Part shown: one piece after another, positions 4,309 to 12,270 of the stretch
Layout of the letters: the number at the start of each line of letters is the position of its first letter
Position numbering within the stretch: position 1 is the stretch's first letter
NCBI GenBank assembly: GCA_023139255.1
Contig: JAGLNY010000317.1
Location: forward strand, 1-12,270
Length of the DNA: 12,270 bases
Reading direction: 5' to 3'
DNA from: Spirochaetales bacterium
GTDB lineage: Bacteria; Spirochaetota; Spirochaetia; JABMQR01
Made by a program: the position numbers and the translations under genes
Notes under the pieces: generated by a model
The model's database searches: none
What the model was told of the DNA's origin: nothing
Seen by the model: only the letters and a program-made list of their open reading frames with translations

Positions 4309-7290
4309 CTAAAACAGCCTCTCAAGATCTGAAAAAACGATCTCTGACAGATTGGTAATATGCAGGTCACACTTGATATCGCTTACTGCATCGCCGACCC
4401 CTATAGATTTCATGCCCGCAGCCAAAATTCCCTCAATTCCCGGCTGAGCATCCTCAATCCCGATACATTCATCAGGCAATAAGCCAATCCCATCAGAAGC
4501 CTTAATAAACATTTCCGGATCAGGTTTCCCAAATTCGACATCAGAAGCCGGTACAATGTAGTCTAAAATATCAGATAATCCCAGTTTATCAATAATATAT
4601 CCTGCATTCCTGCTGGCAGATGCCAAAGCTATTTTAATACCGTGTGTACGCAGGACAGAAAGCAATTCATAAGCTCCGGGCAGTATATCATCGTCAGTAA
4701 GATTCTCAAGCAAATCCCGGTACAGGACATTTTTTCTATCAGTCAGTATTTGAACCTCCTCCTTATTAAGCATAGCCCCATTTGCTTCTGCTATAATAAG
4801 CAGTGACTCCGATCTTGATATCCCACGAAGATGATGATTAAGTTCCCTGGAAAATACCCATCCCATATCATCGGCAAGGTGTTTCCATGCCTGGTAATGA
4901 TAGAGATCTGTTGATGTGATAACCCCGTCCAGATCAAACACTGCCCCTTTGAATCCGGGACCGGTCTTAACACGGACAAGCATGTTTCCCACCACAAGTT
5001 TCCTGTTTCGATGTACTATATCTACAGTTTTTTTCGAGTATCCTGATTCCGTTTTTGTGAGAATATACTCTGTCCACACTGAATCTATCCGTACCGAAAG
5101 CAACCCTGTGCTTGTCTGGAGAGAAAATGACAGGTATTCCCAGTTTCCAGGAAAATTCCGGGGATATATACAGGGGACTCCTTCCGAATACCGCAACCCG
5201 GCAAATCCATACACTACCAGCATCCATGACCCTGCCATGGAAGCCGTATGAAGACCATCCCTAGTGTTCCCCTGTAAATCATCAAGATCAACAAAAGCAG
5301 TTGATCTTGCATAGATTTTACCAGTTTCACTATACCCCAGCTCCAGGGCTGCAATCCCCTGAATACAGGCAGAAAGGGAACTGTCGCCCGTAGTTAACTG
5401 TTCATAATAGTCAAAATCCCGTTTCTTCTGTGAAAAGGTGTACTGATTATGAAGCAAAAGAAGCGCTAGAATGGCATCTGCCTGTTTTAAAACCTGATGT
5501 CGATAGATAACCAATGGGTGGTAATGGAGAAGCAGCGGATAGTCGGATTCGGGAGTCGCGTTTATATCCCAACGTTCCCTCTCGAGAAATGTATCATCCT
5601 GTGGGTGAATACCGAGGTTTATGTCATAAGGAATATACATACAGTCAGCTGCTTTGCGCCATTCTGCTGCCTCCTCCTCCTGCAGGGAAATACGTATACA
5701 AAGCTGCCTGAAATAATCCGGATACTCTATCCCAAGTTTCTCGAACCATGCAGCTGCCTTCCTGAGGTGATATGCTGCCATGGAGTTAGTATAAAAATTA
5801 TTGTTTACCAAGGCTGAATATTCGTCAGGACCTGTTACCTCATTAATACAAAATTTACCTAATTTCCCGGGGTTGTAAAAACCCAGACTCATCCAGAGGC
5901 GTGCTGTCTCAAACAGCATCTCAGCACCGCCTTCAGGCATAATGGAACTGTCACCGGTTATTTCTATATACTGTACTAAGCTGTAAGCAATATCAGCATT
6001 AATATGATACTGTGCAGTCCCGGCAGGGAAATATGCTGAGGTTTCGTGACCGTTTATAGTCCTCCAGGGATACAATGCACCCTTCTCTGCCAGAACGGCA
6101 GCCCTGTCACGTGCATACCCCAGTATGGATATCCGGTACTGTAAAAGACTGCGCGCTATTTCCGGGCTGGTACTGGTAAAAAAAGGCATCGCATAGATTT
6201 CGGTGTCCCAGAAATAGTGACCCTCATATCCACCCCCGGTAAGTCCTTTTGCTGAAAGGCTTGTAATCCCATCTTTCCCGGTAGATTGGTATAGCTGAAA
6301 TATGTTAAATCGCAGAGCTTTTTGGAATTCAGGATCACCTTTGATAACAACATCACTGGAATTCCAGAATCTCTTGAGTTCTTCCTTCTGCAATTTTTTC
6401 AGCCCGCTAAACCCCAACCTGATGCCAGTCTCAAGGCTGGTCCTGTAATCAGTGTAGAGTTTATCCTCATTATCCACTTTGTCCGTGCAGTAGAAATAGA
6501 GCTTTTCTATCTCAATACCTGTAAACTTTCCATCAACAGACACCTGGGAACAAACGTTAATGAATGGAAATTCGCCGGAGTTTCCCGATGTACTCTCATA
6601 CTCCTGACCGGATACTACCGAAAGCGCATTACCGCATAATAAAGAGAGTCCACTCCTCTTTGTACGAAAAAGTACCTGCATCGAAATAAACTTATCATGT
6701 TTCTCTGTAATTCCTGACACATCATACAGGGACGATGGATCGAGACGGGCACCAATCCTTGGGTCATCGTTGTTTTCCGAACGGCTTACGGGCAATGCTG
6801 TCCCTGATCGTAACAATACCGGGCACTTACCTTGCCGCTTTATCCGCAAACGCAGCCCTCCGATGTTCTTATACCGGTAAGATATCAGGTGTTCCCAGGT
6901 AATGAACAGATGATCCCCATTGGGACTCTCCCATTCCACACTCCTCGTAAGCATCCCATGCTTTAGGTGCAGTTCACGGTTGAATGCATGAATAATTCCC
7001 GTCTGCATGGAAAAGCGATGCTCGCCGGAAAAAATCTCTACATAGCGGCAATCGGGAACATCTATTATTGTCTGATTATAATCAGGATAACCATATGCAC
7101 GCTCACCATAAATAATAGGTGTCAGCTCATAAAATCCATTAATAAAAACACCAGGATGATACGTTGGTTCCCGCTCAGTAAAAAATCCCCGCAGACCTAG
7201 ATACCCGTTTCCCAATGAGAAGATACTTTCCTGCTGAGCATTTTTTTCCAACTCAAATGTTGATTGTGTAATTTTCCAGACATTGGTCAT
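4309..7290 (-). CDS. GH65 disaccharide phosphorylase fused to beta-phosphoglucomutase
   Basis: This 993-residue cytoplasmic enzyme joins two consecutive steps. Residues 1 to about 770 are a GH65 inverting alpha-glucoside phosphorylase, which uses phosphate to release beta-glucose 1-phosphate. It shows 'GHYFWDTEIYAMPFF' (357-371), 'GPDEY' with general-acid Glu490, 'LKQADA' (601-606) near the phosphate site, and 'RDGLHTASMAG'. Residues about 778-993 are a HAD-type beta-phosphoglucomutase, converting beta-glucose 1-phosphate to glucose 6-phosphate. It has 'FDLDGV' (nucleophile Asp786, acid/base Asp788), His798, 'RGISR' with Arg822, 'SASRN' (891-895), Lys922 in 'GKPDPE', and 'GIEDAQPG' (Glu946, Asp947). 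Both halves look catalytically intact. The start at ATG 7290 has GGAG at 7298-7301, 7 nt upstream, and overlaps the GH13 gene by 38 nt. Substrate could be maltose, trehalose, kojibiose, nigerose or a sucrose isomer; sequence alone does not decide. A GH65 hydrolase is less likely, given the fused mutase. Confidence 0.92.
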   Translation of the reverse strand: MTNVWKITQSTFELEKNAQQESIFSLGNGYLGLRGFFTEREPTYHPGVFINGFYELTPIIYGERAYGYPDYNQTIIDVPDCRYVEIFSGEHRFSMQTGIIHAFNRELHLKHGMLTRSVEWESPNGDHLFITWEHLISYRYKNIGGLRLRIKRQGKCPVLLRSGTALPVSRSENNDDPRIGARLDPSSLYDVSGITEKHDKFISMQVLFRTKRSGLSLLCGNALSVVSGQEYESTSGNSGEFPFINVCSQVSVDGKFTGIEIEKLYFYCTDKVDNEDKLYTDYRTSLETGIRLGFSGLKKLQKEELKRFWNSSDVVIKGDPEFQKALRFNIFQLYQSTGKDGITSLSAKGLTGGGYEGHYFWDTEIYAMPFFTSTSPEIARSLLQYRISILGYARDRAAVLAEKGALYPWRTINGHETSAYFPAGTAQYHINADIAYSLVQYIEITGDSSIMPEGGAEMLFETARLWMSLGFYNPGKLGKFCINEVTGPDEYSALVNNNFYTNSMAAYHLRKAAAWFEKLGIEYPDYFRQLCIRISLQEEEAAEWRKAADCMYIPYDINLGIHPQDDTFLERERWDINATPESDYPLLLHYHPLVIYRHQVLKQADAILALLLLHNQYTFSQKKRDFDYYEQLTTGDSSLSACIQGIAALELGYSETGKIYARSTAFVDLDDLQGNTRDGLHTASMAGSWMLVVYGFAGLRYSEGVPCIYPRNFPGNWEYLSFSLQTSTGLLSVRIDSVWTEYILTKTESGYSKKTVDIVHRNRKLVVGNMLVRVKTGPGFKGAVFDLDGVITSTDLYHYQAWKHLADDMGWVFSRELNHHLRGISRSESLLIIAEANGAMLNKEEVQILTDRKNVLYRDLLENLTDDDILPGAYELLSVLRTHGIKIALASASRNAGYIIDKLGLSDILDYIVPASDVEFGKPDPEMFIKASDGIGLLPDECIGIEDAQPGIEGILAAGMKSIGVGDAVSDIKCDLHITNLSEIVFSDLERLF

Positions 7291-9226
7291 TACATTTCTC
7301 CAAGCTTTCCTCTTTTAGCCAAAGTAAATCCCATGGTTCCATGACAAAATCTGCCCGGTATAGTTTTCCTGTGAGAATATCAATCAGTACTGGAGAGTTA
7401 TCACTAAAACTCAAGCAGAGATTTTCTCTTCTCATTTTCTGCGGCGAATCAGAAAAATTAACCAGAACAAGAACATTATAATCGGGGCCGCTTCTGGTAA
7501 ATCCCAGAATGTGGCGGTGCCCCTGGTCAACAATCCTGCAGGACCCCATACTAAAAGCCGATTCCTGCTTTCTTAGTGAGAAAATATGTGAGATTTCTTT
7601 GAAAATTGCTGCTTCTGCATCATCACTTTCGATTAAGATTTCAACCCTCTTCCAGTCAAAAGTGAGTCTGTGCACCCAACGGGAATCATCAGCCTGGTCA
7701 GCATTTTTTGAAAATGAATAATCATTAAGCATGCCCAGTTCATCACCGAGATAAAGTAGCGGGACTCCGCCGACACTCGCAGCCAACCCATACAGAAGCC
7801 GAATCCTTCGCACTGCATGATCTACAAATAATGAATTCCCGGATTCCCTGGCTTTTTCCAAACCGGCAAGAGATGCACAGGTACCTGAAATCCTGCAGTC
7901 TCCTGTCATGGGATTCTCCTGAAACGGAAGCCCGCGGGCAAAACTCCCGGGAAACCGGTCTGTATAAAACGCATTCAGGAATATTCTGTGATTATAGGCA
8001 TCTATTCCCACCTCAAGGGCATCCCCATCATCAAACGTCCAGCCTATATCATCATGACAACGAACATAGTTCACCCATGCACAGCCAGGAGGAACCGACA
8101 TACGTTTCTCTATAGATTTCCGTAATAGAGCGGGATTTCTTGTTGCCATTGCTTCCCAGGAAACCGCCATGAGCAAAGGATTATAGGAAAGGGAACACTC
8201 TTCAGGATCGACATACTGCAGAACTTCATCAGGATGCACAATAGCCTCAGAATTGAATAACAAGACAGGGAAAGCTATCGATGCCGCGGCATTCAAAGCC
8301 CGAATCAATGTATGCACTTTTGGAAGACTTTCGCAACGTGTCCCCTTCTCCTTCCAAAGAAAGGCAGCAGCATCAAATCTCAGTATGTCGGCTCCCATGT
8401 TTGTCAGGAAAAGCATCTCCCTTACCATTGCCCGGAAAACTTCATGATTCCGGTAGTTGAGATCCCACTGATAGTTGTTGAATGTTGTCCAGACCCATGC
8501 GTTCAACTCCTCTTTCCACAAAAAACTCCCTTTTCTTGCCTGCGGAAATATGTCACGCAGGCTTCTGCTATACTCCTCTACTTCTGTGTAATCTGAGAAA
8601 ATATAGTAGAATTTTTGATAGTAAGGATCGCCCGTCGCGGCTTTTCGTGCCCATATATGCATATCCGATGTGTGGTTTAAAACAAAATCCAGGGAAAGTG
8701 TTATATCAGCATCACGAAGAGCTTTTGACAAAGTTCTCAGATCCTTGATTGAACCAAGCTGTTCAGAGAATGAACGATAATCCGACACGGCATAACCACC
8801 ATCACTTGCCCCAGTCGGAGAACGATATATTGGCATCAGATGCAGGTAGGTAATGCTGAGTTTCTTCAGGTAATCAATCTTTTCTATCAATCCACGAAAA
8901 TTACCGGAAAACAAATCTACATAACAGACGGCACCAATAGTTTCTTGGGTTAAAAACCATCCGGGGTTCTTTTCCCGCTGCAAATCATGCTCCAAAAGCT
9001 CTTCGGAACGATTTATGTACGCCTGCCAAATATCACGAATAAGATTTTCAAGAAATTCGTGAACATCATACTGAGATGCATACAATTCCATCAAAATTTG
9101 ATAGAGATGCGGGAATTTCCTGAGAAAACTTCGCCTAAACCCTTCCCATCGGTTATGGTCCTTGTTTTCCCTGTCAAGTCGTAGAACTATTTTGTCTGCA
9201 ATCACTACATACTGATCCATCACCAT
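7253..9226 (-). CDS. Amylosucrase-family glucosidase (GH13, sucrose-acting)
   Basis: This is a GH13 retaining enzyme of the amylosucrase / sucrose hydrolase group (subfamily 4). Characterised members cleave sucrose to fructose and either polymerise or isomerise the glucosyl group or hydrolyse it. The 657-residue length and motif spacing match amylosucrase. In order: an all-helical N-terminal region; 'LTYLHLMP'-like strand ('ITYLHLMP'); 'ASDGGYAVS' with Asp142; 'LNHTSD' with His185; 'LRDIFP' with Arg224; nucleophile Asp285 in 'LRFDAAAF'; acid/base Glu327 in 'NSEAIVHP'; transition-state Asp392 in 'CHDDIGW'; and Arg516 in 'DDSRW'. The Asp142/Arg516 pair corresponds to the salt bridge that closes the sucrose pocket. 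There is no signal peptide, so it acts in the cytoplasm on imported sugar. ATG 9226 is preferred because AAAGG lies 5 nt upstream; GTG 9232 and ATG 9220 are alternatives. It lies 27 nt after aglG and its 3' end overlaps the GH65 gene. Amylosucrase and sucrose hydrolase cannot be separated here. Confidence 0.88.
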   Translation of the reverse strand: MVMDQYVVIADKIVLRLDRENKDHNRWEGFRRSFLRKFPHLYQILMELYASQYDVHEFLENLIRDIWQAYINRSEELLEHDLQREKNPGWFLTQETIGAVCYVDLFSGNFRGLIEKIDYLKKLSITYLHLMPIYRSPTGASDGGYAVSDYRSFSEQLGSIKDLRTLSKALRDADITLSLDFVLNHTSDMHIWARKAATGDPYYQKFYYIFSDYTEVEEYSRSLRDIFPQARKGSFLWKEELNAWVWTTFNNYQWDLNYRNHEVFRAMVREMLFLTNMGADILRFDAAAFLWKEKGTRCESLPKVHTLIRALNAAASIAFPVLLFNSEAIVHPDEVLQYVDPEECSLSYNPLLMAVSWEAMATRNPALLRKSIEKRMSVPPGCAWVNYVRCHDDIGWTFDDGDALEVGIDAYNHRIFLNAFYTDRFPGSFARGLPFQENPMTGDCRISGTCASLAGLEKARESGNSLFVDHAVRRIRLLYGLAASVGGVPLLYLGDELGMLNDYSFSKNADQADDSRWVHRLTFDWKRVEILIESDDAEAAIFKEISHIFSLRKQESAFSMGSCRIVDQGHRHILGFTRSGPDYNVLVLVNFSDSPQKMRRENLCLSFSDNSPVLIDILTGKLYRADFVMEPWDLLWLKEESLEKCNDQCLENYTINI

Positions 9227-9231
9227 ACACA

Positions 9232-9236
9232 CCTTT
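9232..9236 (-). promoter_or_regulatory. Ribosome binding site of the amylosucrase-family gene
   Basis: AAAGG on the minus strand is followed by TGTGT and then ATG at 9226. Three possible start codons (GTG 9232, ATG 9226, ATG 9220) lie close together; this spacing favours 9226. Confidence 0.5.
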
Positions 9237-9253
9237 AGAGATTAAGGATCCCC

Positions 9254-10168
9254 CTACCCCTTGACCGAACCGGCCATCAGGCCACGAACAAAATATCTCT
9301 GAAGGGAGAAAAAGGTTACTAGTGGTAAAACGAGACTGACAAATGCTCCTGCAGTAAGAAGGTGCCAATCCTGTCCTCTTGTACCGATCATATTAAGTAG
9401 ACGCTGCGTCATTACCTGAAATTTTTCCCCGGAACCGCTCATGAATACCATGGCAACCAGCAAATCATTCCAAACCCAGATAAATTGAAAAATTGCAAAC
9501 GATGCAAGTGCCGGTACTGAAAGCGGCAACACTAAAAGGGTAAATGTCGTAAAATGCGAGGCGCCGTCTATAAAAGCAGATTCCAATGTACTGCGGGGAA
9601 TCGTGCTGATATAGTTAAAAAGAAGGTATGTAGCAAGGGGTAAACCAAATCCTGTATGAGCCAGCCAAATACCGAGAAAAGTTCCGTTCAGTCCTATTTT
9701 TTGGTAATCCCGGAGAATCGGTATCAAAGAAATCTGTAGAGGTACAACCAGAATCGCAACAATTGCAACAAATAACACTTTCCTGCCTGGAAAATCCAGC
9801 CAGGCAAAACCATATGCAGCAAAAGCTGCTATGAGTATGGGTATTACTACTGATGGGATCGTAACCGTTAAGCTGTTGAGAAATGCACCCAGCATATTAT
9901 CACTCCGCTCAGTTACCTTTACACCTTCAGCAGTGACATAGGAGAAGGGTTTCCCTCCTAAAACCTGCTGGTAATTTTCCAATGTCATTGTCGAAATATT
10001 ACTGCCTGCAGTCCACCATCCGCTTCTGGATACTTCATCCCTTTCTCTGAATGATGTTACAAATACACCAAGGGTTGGTATTGTCCAGAGAATACAAATT
10101 ATTATCAGGATGATGCTGACCACCCATTTTTGTCTTTTTTTTGTGCGGCTAAACTCAGGTGATGCCAT
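9254..10168 (-). CDS. aglG: AglG-like alpha-glucoside ABC permease
   Basis: This is the second inner-membrane permease of the sugar importer, of the MalG/AglG group. The 304-residue protein has an N-terminal helix (about 15-38), a roughly 55-residue extracytoplasmic stretch, and then five further predicted helices. The loop that couples to the ATPase is at about 191-215 and reads 'RSTLESAFIDGASHF', a slightly divergent EAA motif with Glu196 and Gly202 kept. The C-terminus 'RYFVRGLMAGSVKG' is characteristic of MalG-type permeases. The start at ATG 10168 shares one base with the aglF stop (TAATG) and has GGAGG 7 nt upstream. An upstream start at 10210 would add 14 residues inside aglF and is rejected. 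It works with AglF, AglE and an ATPase not encoded in this window, perhaps a shared MsmK/UgpC-type subunit. Confidence 0.92.
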   Translation of the reverse strand: MASPEFSRTKKRQKWVVSIILIIICILWTIPTLGVFVTSFRERDEVSRSGWWTAGSNISTMTLENYQQVLGGKPFSYVTAEGVKVTERSDNMLGAFLNSLTVTIPSVVIPILIAAFAAYGFAWLDFPGRKVLFVAIVAILVVPLQISLIPILRDYQKIGLNGTFLGIWLAHTGFGLPLATYLLFNYISTIPRSTLESAFIDGASHFTTFTLLVLPLSVPALASFAIFQFIWVWNDLLVAMVFMSGSGEKFQVMTQRLLNMIGTRGQDWHLLTAGAFVSLVLPLVTFFSLQRYFVRGLMAGSVKG

Positions 10169-11280
10169 TAGAACACCTCCCTTTTCCCAAACTGTCTCAG
10201 GTTGTACCAAATAACCGGAGTTACGGCGATAAGGATAATAATTGATATAGCCGACCCTCTTCCGTAGTGCAGAAATTTGAACATTTGTTTGTACTGTTGA
10301 CTCGCGAGCACCTCGGTACCAAACAACCCATTTGTCATAGCAAATACAATATCAAATACTTTTAAGGTCAAAAGTAGAATTGTGGTGCTGACTGTGACGA
10401 GTGTTGACTTGATATAGGGTATAATTATCTGAAAAACAATTCTAAACTCCTTAGCGCCGTCAATTCTGGCCGCCTCAAGTAGTGATGACGGAACCTGTTT
10501 TATCGCTGCTGAAAGTATAACCATAGCAAATCCTGTCTGCAGCCATACCAGGATAGCGATCAGAAAAAAAGTATTCCCCGGCCTGATAGTTAACCAGGCA
10601 ACCGGGTCACCGCCCAGTGCTGTCGATACAGCATTCAGTAATCCAATTTGTACAGTTCCTTCAGGTTTATAGGAATACATAAATTTCCATATAACCCCGG
10701 CTCCGACAAATGATATAGCCATTGGCAAAAAAACCAGAGATTTGGCAATTTTCTCAAATTTTACCCGATCGGCCAGCAAGGCTATCAAAAGCCCAATCAG
10801 CACACAAAGTCCCGTTCCAAATACCAGCCAATACAGATTATTACGAAAGGCGGTGAGCATTGTCCTGTCAGTAAATACGTAAATATAATTTTTCAGGCCT
10901 ACAAAATCCCTTGAGAATTTACCGAAAAAACTCAGATAAAAACTTCTGAATGTCGGAAGGAATAAGTACCAAGTGAGAATTGTTATTGCCGGTCCTATAA
11001 ACAGGAAAGGAGTAAGCTTTTTTCCCCAATCTACTGGCAACAGATGAATCAGGTAGTTACCTATTAAATATAGGGCCGCAACCCCGCCAACTCCCCAGAC
11101 AATTGCTACAGCTGTTATAATCAACTGAGGGGCACCACTATCCCGCAGAAATACAAATCCTCCATATAAACCGGCAAATGCAGTTAACGGGATAAATACA
11201 GCTACAACCGCCCGTAGTATTCCTATTAATGTTTTTTGCAGAGGATTTAGCTGACCTTCCTTTAAAGCATTTTCAAACAT
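10168..11280 (-). CDS. aglF: AglF-like alpha-glucoside ABC permease
   Basis: This is the first inner-membrane permease of the sugar importer, MalF/AglF group, 370 residues. Two hydrophobic segments in the first 80 residues extend the N-terminus beyond the basic six-helix permease, as in AglF proteins. The six-helix core follows from about residue 90 ('PFLFIGPAI'). The EAA coupling motif is well kept: 'LLEAARIDGAKEFRIVFQIIIP' spans about 267-288, with Glu269 and Gly275. The start at ATG 11280 is supported by GGAGG at 11289-11293, 8 nt upstream. The TAA stop overlaps the aglG start, so the two permeases are probably translated together to form a heterodimer. It lies 166 nt after the binding-protein gene, with a hairpin in between. 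Sugar type is inferred from resemblance to the alpha-glucoside transporters and from the alpha-glucoside enzymes downstream. Confidence 0.92.
   Translation of the reverse strand: MFENALKEGQLNPLQKTLIGILRAVVAVFIPLTAFAGLYGGFVFLRDSGAPQLIITAVAIVWGVGGVAALYLIGNYLIHLLPVDWGKKLTPFLFIGPAITILTWYLFLPTFRSFYLSFFGKFSRDFVGLKNYIYVFTDRTMLTAFRNNLYWLVFGTGLCVLIGLLIALLADRVKFEKIAKSLVFLPMAISFVGAGVIWKFMYSYKPEGTVQIGLLNAVSTALGGDPVAWLTIRPGNTFFLIAILVWLQTGFAMVILSAAIKQVPSSLLEAARIDGAKEFRIVFQIIIPYIKSTLVTVSTTILLLTLKVFDIVFAMTNGLFGTEVLASQQYKQMFKFLHYGRGSAISIIILIAVTPVIWYNLRQFGKREVF
10176..10180 (-). promoter_or_regulatory. Ribosome binding site of aglG inside the end of aglF
   Basis: GGAGG on the minus strand is spaced 7 nt from ATG 10168 and lies within the last codons of aglF. 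It decides the aglG start and supports coupled translation across the TAATG junction. Confidence 0.75.
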
Positions 11281-11360
11281 TGATCAGGCCTCCATTTTCA
11301 CGGCAAATTTCCGTTCTACAGCCGCTCAAAGCGAGTGTGCCCATCCGGACGCACCTACAA

Positions 11361-11388
11361 AAGAAGCCAGTCTTAAGGCTGGCTTCTT
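11361..11388 (-). promoter_or_regulatory. Hairpin between aglE and aglF
   Basis: Minus-strand AAGAAGCCAG and CTGGCTTCTT form a perfect 10-bp stem around an 8-nt CCTTAAGA centre. The 3' arm runs into a T-rich tail reading CTTCTTTTG. It begins 58 nt after the aglE stop and lies 80 nt before the aglF start. The T-tail is short and mixed, so a partial (leaky) terminator or an RNA-stabilising 3' structure fits best, letting the binding protein be made in excess of the permeases. Confidence 0.65.
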
Positions 11389-11446
11389 CTATTCAGCAGA
11401 TGCTCCCTTTATCACACTATGCGGGAACATCCATTCTAATCAATTA

Positions 11447-12270
11447 TTAAGGCCAGCTTTTCTCAATCTGATCAAGCACTTCGTCTATAGATACGCCTGT
11501 TACCAGATCAGCCATTCCTGTCCAGAAGCTGCCTGCTCCAACTTCAGCGGGCATAAGATCTGATGCATCAAACCGAAAAACTTCAGCATTAACCAGTATC
11601 TTTGCCAGATCCGCTTCAATCTTTACTCCGTAATCATCAAAATCCTGATCCTGATGCGGAAAAAGTGCACCACCGGCTGCTGCCCATGATGAACAGGATT
11701 CCCAGGTGGTAAGATAGGCTAGAAAATCAGTAATATCCTGACGATCGTCAAACTTTACAAACTGATCTCCACCACCAAGTACCGGGGTACCCCATTGGGG
11801 ATTAATTGAGGGAAGTGCAAATACTCCAACAAGTTCTTCAACATTAGCCTGAACATCTTCCTGCATGAACCCAATAATGAAATTCCCCTGCCTGTGCAGA
11901 AGTGTTTTTGGATTTTCCTCAAAGAGCGGTTTTACGGCATCACCAAAAAATGTTGTTGCTACTGCAGCAGGTCCACCAAAAGTATATTCAGGATTTCCCC
12001 ATATATCCATCAGGTATTCTGCTGCTTTATGAACTACCGGGTCATTAAATGGTATTTCATGATTTACCCACTTATCATAAACCTCAGGACCGGCTGTTCT
12101 CAACATTATATCTTCCATCCAGTCTGTTGCCGGCCAGCCTGTTGCCGCACCGCTCTCTATTCCGACTGACCAGGGTACGTAGCCGTCAGCTTTCATTTGA
12201 TCCATCAAGTCAATCATCTCTTCCCATGTGGCTGGTGTTGTATATCCTTCTGCCTCAAATACCTGTTTCG
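11447..12270 (-). CDS. aglE: AglE-like alpha-glucoside ABC substrate-binding protein, 5' end missing
   Basis: This is the sugar-binding component of the importer. The last 273 codons or so are present; the start and signal peptide lie beyond 12270, and full-length relatives are about 450 residues. The fragment opens in frame with 'VFEAEGYTTPATWEEMIDL', the usual 'P-x-TW-e-E' helix of solute-binding proteins. 'GWPATDWMEDIMLR', the 'AGPEVYDKWVNHEIPFNDP' stretch and 'FALPSINPQWGTPVLGGGD' follow, all typical of the AglE group of large sugar-binding proteins. The C-terminus is rich in acidic and aromatic residues, ending 'LDQIEKSWP'. It precedes aglF and aglG with 166 nt between, including a hairpin. 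By context it probably binds sucrose, trehalose, maltose or a related alpha-glucoside; sequence alone cannot choose. Confidence 0.88.
   Translation of the reverse strand, partial: KQVFEAEGYTTPATWEEMIDLMDQMKADGYVPWSVGIESGAATGWPATDWMEDIMLRTAGPEVYDKWVNHEIPFNDPVVHKAAEYLMDIWGNPEYTFGGPAAVATTFFGDAVKPLFEENPKTLLHRQGNFIIGFMQEDVQANVEELVGVFALPSINPQWGTPVLGGGDQFVKFDDRQDITDFLAYLTTWESCSSWAAAGGALFPHQDQDFDDYGVKIEADLAKILVNAEVFRFDASDLMPAEVGAGSFWTGMADLVTGVSIDEVLDQIEKSWP

Noticed and set aside
11281..11360. Small additional stems (ACGG...CCGT and CGCT...AGCG) before aglF
   Set aside because: Stems of 4 bp are expected by chance in this length of DNA and have no supporting context.
1..12270. Mobile elements, phage genes, CRISPR arrays, tRNA or rRNA genes
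   Set aside because: No transposase or integrase motifs, regularly spaced repeats, cloverleaf-like segments or rRNA-like stretches were recognised. Every stretch longer than about 170 bases is covered by a recognisable gene.

Overview
The window holds nine protein genes, all on the minus strand, so transcription runs from high to low coordinates. It is densely packed and moderately AT-rich, with no tRNA, rRNA, CRISPR array or insertion sequence seen. The host is a bacterium that uses ordinary Shine-Dalgarno initiation, with some GTG starts. The binding-protein signal peptide, which ends in a 'VFA-AGSEE' style junction, and the AglEFG-type importer next to sugar phosphorylase genes are reminiscent of free-living Spirochaetota. 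Chloroflexota or another anaerobic heterotroph remains possible, so the taxonomic guess is tentative.

Region 1 (12270 down to 4309) is an alpha-glucoside uptake and breakdown operon. In transcription order it encodes an AglE-like binding protein (5' end outside the window), the AglF-like and AglG-like permeases, a cytoplasmic amylosucrase-family GH13 enzyme, and a 993-residue fusion of a GH65 disaccharide phosphorylase with beta-phosphoglucomutase. The junctions are tight: TAATG between the permeases, 27 nt before the GH13 gene, and a 38-nt overlap between GH13 and GH65. The inferred route is import of an alpha-glucoside such as sucrose or a related disaccharide, transglucosylation or hydrolysis by the GH13 enzyme, phosphorolysis by GH65 to beta-glucose 1-phosphate, and conversion to glucose 6-phosphate by the fused mutase. 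No ATPase for this importer is in the window.

Region 2 (about 4296 down to 3173) is a single dTDP-glucose 4,6-dehydratase gene (rfbB type). It is separated from the sugar operon by a long purine/pyrimidine stem-loop ending in a T-run. It appears to have its own promoter, placed so close to the ATG that the mRNA may be leaderless.

Region 3 (about 3139 down to 1) is a phosphonate/phosphate-type ABC transporter operon, phnD-phnC-phnE, with a recognisable promoter, a GNRA-capped hairpin between phnD and phnC, and an ATGA overlap between phnC and phnE. PhnE runs off the left edge. It is unusual in having an N-terminal membrane extension and a predicted extracytoplasmic beta-sandwich insert between its first canonical membrane helix and the permease core. 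No C-P lyase genes are in view, so the substrate could be a phosphonate, phosphite, phosphate or another small oxyanion.
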